This document shows, piece by piece, positions 56,480 through 64,000 of a DNA stretch of 64,000 nucleotides. The position numbers and the translations under genes are program-made. How positions within the stretch are numbered: the stretch's first letter is position 1; each line of letters begins with the position of its first letter. Under the pieces are notes generated by a model. The model was not told where the DNA came from. It did no database searches and worked only from the letters and a program-made list of their open reading frames with translations. The stretch lies in assembly GCA_947184155.2 (NCBI GenBank), contig CAMXCT020002724.1, forward strand, positions 257,001 through 321,000, written 5' to 3'. This stretch comes from Cladocopium goreaui (lineage: Eukaryota > Sar > Dinophyceae > Suessiales > Symbiodiniaceae).

Positions 56480-56645
56480 CAAGATCGGATATCTGGATCC
56501 TTTCGGACTAGAATGGAAGTGGCATATCTGCCATATCTGCGCTGCGATCGCCTCGTCCCAATCTTCAGGTTCCACGGAGATCTTTGAACGTTTTCCAATG
56601 GCTCGTGTGGCCTCGAAGCAGCTCCCAAAGTCTGACCCAATTTTT
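56480..56645. CDS. candidate exon, strand unresolved
   Basis: Plus reads IGYLDPFGLEWKWHICHICA then AIASSQSSGSTEIFERFPMA. Minus reads DFGSCFEATRAIGKRSKISV then EPEDWDEAIAAQIWQICHF. Both are open with similar codon bias. An AAG acceptor follows the MITE-3 remnant on the plus strand; GGTCAG is available on the minus strand. Confidence 0.4.
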
Positions 56646-57438
56646 TGGGACCAAAACATCGAAGATCCAATGATTTCTCACCACGTTATCACATTGAATA
56701 TCATTGAATTATATCAAAAATGGTATGAGTATGACTTACCCGACTGTTAGACAATTTTCTGAGCACAACTTCAGAACAAACACTTTTTGAGTCGATCTTC
56801 AAACCGTCCTAGTTGGTTTGGTTTTTTGAATACGGCGTCATGCAATTTTCGCCACGTGCCTTGTCACCCCATGAGTCCATGAGTGCTTGCACTTTCTCCT
56901 GCGAATGCGAAGTCTGACTTGTGACATGTGCATACTTGCGCAGAATACATGCTGCTTTTAAATCATCTTAGTTCCACAAGTTCCAAAAAACATATCCTCT
57001 ATCATCCGGATAAAACATCTCATAAAGCCATAGAATGCCCATATTCTTCCAAGATTAGCACCACTTATATAGTTTCGGTTCGTTTACAGAGACCACCTTC
57101 CGTCCGGTCCTCCGACGGTGCAGCAGCACCTCCTGGTGTGACCACCTGGTGTGTTCTTTTGGGCCTTTTGAATGGGGATAGGGTGGGGATGATATGGGAA
57201 TACTATGGGGGTACTATGATTAATATATGGGACAACATGGTTGATGCTTGTGAAATGTACTGTAGTGAAATGTTGTGAACGGTGATATGAATACTCTGGA
57301 ATCATATTCACGAATTGGTGTTGACATGCAGACAGATTCTCTGGTGCTTGGGCCAACGGGTCCATCATTCGTAGTGGAAGTCCTGCTCTCAATCAGCTAG
57401 AAAGGGATGCAACCGTTGGGAACCTTTGTCAACCTTGG

Positions 57439-57544
57439 TACCCTCTGGTAAACTAACATAGCTATTGAAAATGGCCATAGAAATAGTGGATTTACCCATA
57501 CAAAATGGTGATTGTCCATAATTATGTTAGTTTACCAGAGGGTA
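57439..57544. mobile_element. MITE-1 copy, nearly perfect
   Basis: TACCCTCTGGTAAACTAACA to TGTTAGTTTACCAGAGGGTA. This is the best-preserved copy in the window. Confidence 0.92.
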
Positions 57545-58445
57545 ATCACCCAAAAAAAATTGTTGGTTATTCCCATGGATTGCACTTGGTAAAAAAACCA
57601 TGTTGTGCCCTACAAAAAAATGGCAAAGCCATGCCCGGTGCCCAAATGAAGAGCACTTCTTGCTGATGATCTCCAGAGCTGAAATGCATATAAATAACTT
57701 ATGTACAATAATAACAATATCAATAATTATAATAGTAATAGTAATAACAATAATATATAATTAATGATAATAATATATAACAATACCAATAATAATAACA
57801 ATGATAGTAAATAGCAATAAAACATCATAACATAAATAATAATCACAAATGAATATATAAATAATTAGGTAAATCAATAAATAAAAACATAGACTAACAA
57901 TATCTAACAATGATATGATTTTTTTAATGTTTTCGGGTGATACGGTACAGGTTTGATCCACGTGACATTAGAATATCATCAGGGCTTCCTGCCAACATGC
58001 CCTCTCAAATCAGTTCTGGGTATTGGTGATATCTCGATCCTCTTCTATTTGGTGGATGCAACTCCTGTGTGAAGCAGTGTTTTGGTCAACTGGGTCCACA
58101 TATGAATGGAACAAAAAGTATTCAAAAGCAACAACCAGTCAATGTGTTCAGCATTTTCTGCATTCAAAGGCCTAATCAACACTTTCCAAACATGGATGCG
58201 GCAACATGAAATTCCTACACGGCTAGTCCCCCCATTTCTATTGGCTGGTGAAATTCCAAGTTCTACACTTTGTTTTGACACTCCCATTATTGTAGTACCG
58301 AAATACGAACAAAATACTTCGCACATATGATGTTCATTTGTAATTATATATGTACATCATGTACTTAGACTAGATGGGCATAATCACACATAGATACACA
58401 TGGCATATAATACATATAGTATTATGATGACATATAATTATAATT
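57545..58445. other. no gene recognised
   Basis: AATAATAATA-rich tract (57700-57900), then mixed DNA. A minus-strand frame near 58150-58300 (GISPANRNGGTSRVGISCCR) is possible but unsupported. Confidence 0.4.
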
Positions 58446-58609
58446 ATATCATATTTGATCATATTTGTAATTAAAGGACCGGATAACCCCACATGTTACC
58501 AACTTCTTTAGACTTAGACTGACCATAGAAGAGCAAGAAGGGAAGAGGAAGTATAAGAGTGATGGAGCGGTGATGGTGGGTGAGTTTGTGTGTATGTATG
58601 TATGTTCAT

Positions 58610-59125
58610 GTACAGTGAGGGAGTGAGAGTGTGAGTGAGTGATGTGAGTGTGGTGTGTGTGAGTGAGGGATGTGAGAGTGAGTGAAGTGAGTGAAGTGAA
58701 GTGAAGTGAAGTGAAGTGAAGCGAAGCGAAGCGAAGCGAAGTGAAGTGAAGTGAAGTGAGTGAGTGGGTGAGCGAGGGAGCGAGGGAGCGAGGGAGCGAG
58801 GGAGCGAGGGAGCGAGGGAGCGAGGGAGCGAGGGAGCGAGGGAGCGAGGGAGCGAGGGAGCGAGGGAGCGAGGGAGCGAGGGAGTGAGGGAGTGAGGGAG
58901 TGAGGGAGTGAGGGAGTGAGGGAGTGAGGGAGTGAGTGAGTGAGTGAGTGAGTGAGTGAGTGAGTGAGTGAGTGAGTGAGTGAGGGAGTGAGTGAGTGAG
59001 TGAGTGAGTGAGTGAGTGAGTGAGTGAGTGAGTGAGTGAGTGAGTGAGTGAGTGAGTGAGTGAGTGAGTGAGTGAGTGAGTGAGTGAGTGAGTGAGTGAG
59101 TGAGTGAGTGAGTGAGTGAGTGAGT
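58610..59125. repeat. GAGT/GAGC/GAAGT microsatellite
   Basis: GAGTGAGT, GGAGCGAG (about 20 copies) and GTGAAGTGAA blocks. It flanks the 78-bp satellite on the left. Confidence 0.98.
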
Positions 59126-60572
59126 CCGACCCCTTGGCAGTGCACATGGTCCCACGCCTGCCACGCAAAAGAGGCGGAGACCAAGGGACGCCAGGGCGTA
59201 CATCCAACCCCTTGGCAGTGCACATTGTCCCACGCCTGCCACGCAAAAGAGGCGGAGACCAAGGGACGCCAGGGCGTACATCCGACCCCTTGGCAGTGCA
59301 CATTGTCCCACGCCTGCCACGCAAAAGAGGCGGAGACCAAGGGACGCCAGGGCGTACCCGATGGCGGTGCACATTACCCCACGCCTGCCACGCAAACGAG
59401 GCGGAGACCAAGGGACGCCAGGGCGTACATCCGACCCCTTGGCAGTGCACATTGTCCCACGCCTGCCACGCAAACGAGGCGGAGACCAAGGGACGCCAGG
59501 GCGTACATCCGACCCCTTGGCGGTGCACATTGTCCCATGCCTGCCACGCAAAAGAGGCGGAGACCAAGGGACGCCAGGGCGTACATCCGACCCCTTGGCA
59601 GTGCACATTGTCCCATGCCTGCCACGCAAACGAGGCGGAGACCAAGGGACGCCAGGGCGTACATCCGACCCACATTGTCCCACGCCTGCCACGCAAACGA
59701 GGCGGAGACCAAGGGACGCCAGGGCGTACATCCGACCCCGCACATTGTCCCATGCTTGCCACGCAAAAGAGGCGGAGACCAAGGGACGCCAGGGCGTACA
59801 TCCGACCCCTTGGCAGTGCACATTGTCCCACGCCTGCCACGCAAACGAGGCGGAGACCAAGGGACGCCAGCGCGTACATCCGACCCCTTGGCGGTGCACA
59901 TTGTCCCACGCCTGCCACGCAAAAGAGGCGGAGACCAAGGGACGCCAGGGCGTACATCCGACCCCGTGGCAGTGCACATTGTCCCACGCCTGCCACGCAA
60001 AAGACGCGGAGACCAAGGGACGCCAGGGCGTACATCCGACCCCTTGGCGGTGCACATTGTCCCACGCCTGCCACGCAAAAGAGGCGGAGACCAAGGGACG
60101 CCAGGGCGTACATCCGACCCCGTGGCAGTGCACATTGTCCCACGCCTGCCACGCAAAAGACGCGGAGACCAAGGGACACCAGGGCGTACATCCGACCCTT
60201 GGCAATGCACATTGTCCCACGCCTGCCACGCAAAAGCCGCGGAGACCAAGGGACGCCAGGGCGTACATCCGACCCCTTGGCGGTGCACATTGTCCCACGC
60301 CTGCCACGCAAAAGACGCGGAGACCAAGGGACGCCAGGGCGTACATCCGACCCCTTGGCAATGCACATTGTCCCACGCCTGCCACGCAAAAGACGCGGAG
60401 ACCAAGGGACTCCGGGGCGTACATCCGACCCCTTGGCGGTGCACATTGTCCCACGCCTGCCACAATGCACAAACGAGGCGGAGACCAAGGGACGCCAGGG
60501 CGTACATCCGACCCCTTGGCGGTGCACTTGCGCACAGTGCACATTGTCCCACGCCTGCCACCAAAAAGCGGC
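59126..60572. repeat. 78-bp satellite
   Basis: About 19 copies of a GC-rich 78-bp unit: CGACCCCTTGGCAGTGCACA, TTGTCCCACGCCTGCCACGC and GACCAAGGGACGCCAGGGCG. Some units are shortened (59668, 59737, 60199). As 78 is divisible by 3 and the unit has few stops, long open frames arise on both strands. Confidence 0.97.
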
Positions 60573-60910
60573 GTGAGTGAGTGCGTGAGTGAGTGAGTGA
60601 GTGTGAGTGAGTGAGTGAGTGTGAGTGAGTGTGTGTGAGTGTGAGTGAGTGAGTGAGTGAGTGAGAGTGAGTGCGTGTGTGTGTGTGAGTGAGTGAGTGA
60701 GTGAGTGAGAGTGAGTGCGTGTGTGTGTGTGAGTGAGTGAGTGAGAGTGAGTGCGTGTGTGTGTGTGAGTGAGTGAGTGAGTGAGTGAGTGAGAGTGAGT
60801 GCGTGCGTGTGTGTGTGTGTGAGTGAGTGAGTGTGAGTGAGTGAGAGTGAGTGATGGAGGGAGGGAGGGAGGACGGGAAGGAAGGAAGGAGGACGAGGAG
60901 GAGGAGGAGC
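60573..60910. repeat. GTGA/GTGTGT microsatellite and GGAGGA tract
   Basis: Right flank of the 78-bp satellite: GAGTGAGTGCGTGTGTGTGT blocks repeated four times at about 60-bp spacing, then GGAAGGAAGGAGGACGAGGA. Confidence 0.96.
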
Positions 60911-61051
60911 GGATACAGAACTAAAAACAAAAACCCCACACGTCAATGTGGGGAATTACATACAAAAACTATACACATTTATATACATATATCATTTATA
61001 ATATATATATATCCATGATATACATTACATAACCCCTTCATTTATCATCAC

Positions 61052-61148
61052 ATGTTGGAACCAAGGCGCCGCCAGGAAGCCATATCGCCGCTTGGGGTCC
61101 GCATCAAAGAACCAGCCGCCACGGTCGCCGTCCGTGGTGAACACGAAC
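61052..61148 (-). CDS. candidate exon, unknown gene
   Basis: Minus strand between GTCCGAG and CAT|GTGATG reads FVFTTDGDRGGWFFDADPKR then RYGFLAAPWFQH, with almost every third position G or C. The plus strand is far less protein-like. No family recognised. Confidence 0.58.
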
Positions 61149-61475
61149 CTCGGACGGAACGGTCGGTTTGAAATTGCCATGATTTGATGGATCTGGATCT
61201 GTTTTTCTATGTTTAATTTTTTGTCACATTTAAGATATTACGTACATATATATATACATATATATATATACATATATATCATATATCACATGTATGTTTT
61301 GTTTTCATATATAATTTCTACTTGTTTTTGCATAGTTAAACATGATAACATGGATCATGATGACTTCTACATGTTTTTTTAAGCATCTAAGTCAAATAAT
61401 TCAATAGTTACTAGTTAATGACATATAAAGTACTGTAATTCCATGGGATGAATTATGATGATTTGATATGATTTA

Positions 61476-61589
61476 TCTGGGTAAATTATAATATTTCACT
61501 AACCTGAATTAAGGCCATTTTGGGATGATTCCCCTTACTAAGTATGATTTCCAGTGAGGTCGCAGTGAGGTCGTTATAATTTACCCAGA
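61476..61589. mobile_element. MITE-3 copy, complete
   Basis: TCTGGGTAAATTATAATATT to GTTATAATTTACCCAGA, same interior as the copies at 22172 and 56373. Confidence 0.9.
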
Positions 61590-61929
61590 TTTATATACAC
61601 ATGACAATTATTGAATATCTGATGAATATCATTTATGATTCACAATCCACGTTGGTCACTGCATAATTCAGCTGTGAGAGGCCCCCAGTCCAGGTTCTAG
61701 CTTTATTCTCTGGGTTCCTCATCTAAGAGGCACAATTGAAGGCCCAAATCGATCCCTTTCCGAAGGATCAACGCATGAGAAAAATATGAAATCACTATCC
61801 TCATGCCCTGTACCTAGGATACCTAGCGACTGTTTCAATTCACATTCACTATTCCTACAATTTCCTACATACCCATTTTGGGGGGTCGATCTTTCTTTTT
61901 CTGGTCCTAGGTTGACCTATATCTGACAA

Positions 61930-62175
61930 GTCTCTGAGCGGTGTTGATTGGCATTTGGAAGCGTTTCCACACCTCCTGCACCACGCTACTGACAGCTACG
62001 AGTACAGACATGCTGAACGCATCGGAATTCCTCATCAATCTGATCATGCTCATTGTAAAATGCATGCCATCCATGGCCATTCATGGCCAATCTCACTCTG
62101 GATATCTCTGGATCTGTTTAAAGCTGGCGGGTGTACATCCTCTTGATCTGTCCAAGGTCCAGATTATCCAGAGCT
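61930..62175 (+). CDS. weak candidate exon, His-rich
   Basis: Plus strand reads DWHLEAFPHLLHHATDSYEY then RHAERIGIPHQSDHAHCKMH. A second plus frame is also open. No family recognised and no clear splice sites. Confidence 0.25.
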
Positions 62176-62441
62176 TTGGTACCTGAAATCCTCGGAACAC
62201 CCCCATTCCGCTGGTTGATCATCATTCCTCCTATTAAATGGCCAGAAATTATCACACATATCCATTGGAATCCAATGGACAACGGTGAGAAACGATGAAA
62301 TGATGAAACAGATTAGAGATGATTAGAGTGACCACCACTTTTCCTGCGAAAACTTCAGGGAATTGAAATGAATTGAATCATCAAACCGAGCCGGAAGCCT
62401 GAGTAGCTTGCCAACAAAATGGATATCACAGCAACCACCTA

Positions 62442-62563
62442 CAGGATGGTGCCCCCCAGTTATAAGTTGGTTTATAAGCCCCGGTAACTATAGTTATAAA
62501 TGCCATAAACCATAGTTATTGGACTTATAAACCAACTTAGCTAACTATGGGGCACCACCTTGT
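62442..62563. mobile_element. inverted-repeat element MITE-4
   Basis: ACAGGATGGTGCCCCCCAGT and TTATAAGTTGGTTTATAAGC at the left are mirrored by TTATAAACCAACTTAGCTAA and GGGGCACCACCTTGT at the right. Related fragments lie at 22083, 28785 and 33982. Confidence 0.75.
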
Positions 62564-62589
62564 ACTCAACGGATTTCTTTCCCCCCAGT

Positions 62590-62747
62590 TTTCTGGGCTC
62601 CTGCCCTTGACTGCTGCCCTTGAAAAACTCTTCCGGTTCAAAGGTGGAGGGTTCGAAGACCAGCATCACCTCCGAGAGCTCCAGCAGTTTACTTGGATCT
62701 TGGATGATATCGTCCTGCGAAAACGTGGCAACGATCATCCAATGGGC
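62590..62747. CDS. candidate exon, strand unresolved
   Basis: Minus reads AHWMIVATFSQDDIIQDPSK then LLELSEVMLVFEPSTFEPEE from a CCCCAG acceptor, with strong G/C third positions. Plus reads QHHLRELQQFTWILDDIVLR after TTTCTTTCCCCCCAG. I lean to minus. It lies between MITE-4 and a MITE-1 copy. Confidence 0.48.
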
Positions 62748-62755
62748 CTGGGGTA

Positions 62756-62865
62756 TACCCGGCCTGGTAAACATACAAAAAGCTATGGAAAATGGCCGTA
62801 GAAATAGTTGATTTACCCATAAAAAATGGTGATTTTCCATAGTTATGTTAGTTTGCCAGAGGGTA
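62756..62865. mobile_element. MITE-1 copy touching a candidate exon
   Basis: TACCCGGCCTGGTAAACATA to GTTAGTTTGCCAGAGGGTA. It starts about 9 bases from the candidate exon edge. Confidence 0.85.
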
Positions 62866-63085
62866 GATGATGGGGAAATCATCCAATTACTGGGGATGTT
62901 TTCTGGGATTTTGCTTCATGGTTTGATGGTGATTGAACTGATTGAACATGATGGAAGCAACAAACATTGTGGTTCAATGAGTTTAATGGGGATATGGAGA
63001 TATATTGGTCGTGTAATGGGGATATATACTGGGAATATACAACCAACCATATGATATTTGTGGCCCACTGTCCAAAAGCGGGACA

Positions 63086-63191
63086 TACCCTCCGGTAATT
63101 TAACATGGCTATTGAAAATGGCCATAGAAATAGTGGATTTTCCCATGAAAAATGGTGATTTTCAATAGCTATGTTAGTTTACCAGAGGGTA
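63086..63191. mobile_element. MITE-1 copy
   Basis: TACCCTCCGGTAATTTAACA to TGTTAGTTTACCAGAGGGTA. Confidence 0.9.
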
Positions 63192-63427
63192 ACTTAATTC
63201 CCTTCTGGCACGGCATCATTTGGTTTTGGGCCAAATGTCGTTAAACCCCCCCATGGTATCCAAAATCCCATGAGAATTTGTTGTTTTCTCCACTAATTTG
63301 TGACGACTCATTTGGCTATGAGTCAAAACCTTGTACCCCTGGTGAACATCAAAATAGCTGGTAAATGGATGTTCATCCCATTACAATTGATACTAATAGG
63401 TTTTGACCCATCCCCATTTGAGTTGCA

Positions 63428-63530
63428 GTGGCCCAAACCCGAAGCGAACTCAGACGATGTTCAACGGCCATCATTCCAAGCAGATCTTCGATGCCTTCTA
63501 CCCAAATCGGATCAAATCGCATCACTTTAG
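63428..63530. CDS. candidate exon, strand unresolved
   Basis: Plus, after GAGTTGCAG, reads GPNPKRTQTMFNGHHSKQIF then DAFYPNRIKSHHFR and a GT donor. Minus reads CWAWDDPKVMRFDPIWVEGI then EDLLGMMAVEHRL. Both look like protein; codon bias slightly favours plus. Confidence 0.45.
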
Positions 63531-63659
63531 GGTCGTCCCATGCCCAACATTCTTGGGGAAGACTAAAATAAATATAAAGAAATGCCATTAATCTGTGCAT
63601 AAAAAAAATCTACCTTATCCAAATCCATCTTTTTCAATTCATCTTTCCAAATCCATGTG

Positions 63660-63752
63660 AATCCATCTGCATTTGGCACCTGCGAGAGATCCGACCATTT
63701 ACCTGGCAGGGACGATGGTCGACTTCTGTGGCCAAGTTCATGCGAGTTCAAG
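63660..63752. CDS. candidate exon, strand unresolved
   Basis: Plus, after TGCGAGAG, reads IRPFTWQGRWSTSVAKFMRV and could follow the candidate at 63428-63530 in phase 0. Another plus frame and a minus frame are also open. Confidence 0.35.
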
Positions 63753-63833
63753 GGTATAGAAGTGGAAGAAACTATAACAATGGTCATGGAAATTGTGTGA
63801 AGATATATTTATCTGTTAAACAATATCTTTCCG

Positions 63834-63945
63834 CTACCCTCTGGTAGTCAAACATAGCCATGGAAAATTGTTCATTTATAGATGATGTGCATATTATGCT
63901 TCAGGTTGTTCCATAGCAAACTGTTCGATTACCAAAGAATACACT
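63834..63945. mobile_element. MITE-1 copy, diverged
   Basis: TACCCTCTGGTAGTCAAACA at the left, with a weak inverted right end near TTCGATTACCAAAGAATA. Confidence 0.6.
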
Positions 63946-64000
63946 CCATCAATTGGTTGATGCTTTTTCAAGCCCCTAAACAATGGGAATCATGATCCCA

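Noticed and set aside
58449-60946. Very long minus-strand open frames (697, 810 and 521 codons) and plus-strand frames of 411-486 codons
   Set aside because: They follow the 78-bp satellite and GAGT microsatellite; frames are open on both strands at once, and translation is pure tandem repeat.

Overview
This window looks like nuclear DNA of a dinoflagellate (Symbiodiniaceae-like; inferred, no marker gene fixes the genus). The reasons are a gene cut into about 30 tiny exons by long introns, 5' splice sites that are mostly GC or GA rather than GT, acceptors of the form AG|G, and a very heavy load of satellites, microsatellites and short inverted-repeat elements. No operons, tRNA, rRNA or CRISPR array were seen. 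Most long open frames here are repeat artefacts.

Left third (about 1.1-20.9 kb, + strand): one gene, transketolase. I could place 30 exons whose reading phases join without a break from W-I-N-R-D-R-F to a stop at 20940, giving about 736 residues. Only the N-terminal ~75-100 residues are missing, either left of the window or in exons I did not see. Of the 29 inferred introns about 10 start GT, 13 GC and 6 GA. One intron (9990-14209) carries two satellites, a 62-bp and a 94-bp array.

Middle (21-46 kb): two assembly gaps (547 N and 100 N), a 21-bp satellite, four families of short inverted-repeat elements, and a 1.11-kb tandem repeat with a large hairpin whose centre is inverted between copies. 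There is also an intronless ORF with an HNH-nuclease motif, TCTA/GTAGT/AGTCAAAG simple arrays, and a satellite (38.4-45.8 kb) interrupted by two previously unrecognised terminal-inverted-repeat elements. Element A (38786-42524) has CAGTTAAGG ends and a TA duplication. Element B (42988-45517) has CTAAGACCAC ends and an apparent TG duplication. Neither shows a recognisable transposase. Both are filled with tandem repeats.

Right third (46-64 kb): an extremely AT-rich island beside the second gap, then sparse candidate exons. A minus-strand gene of unknown function ends at 52339; four 3' exons chain in phase and end in a Lys/Glu-rich tail. A plus-strand exon at 51645-51789 belongs to another gene. 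From 54.3 to 63.8 kb there are several coding-like islands, some open on both strands, so strand is unresolved. A 78-bp satellite (59.13-60.57 kb) flanked by GAGT microsatellites creates spurious ORFs of up to 810 codons. Copies of the short inverted-repeat elements recur to the right edge.
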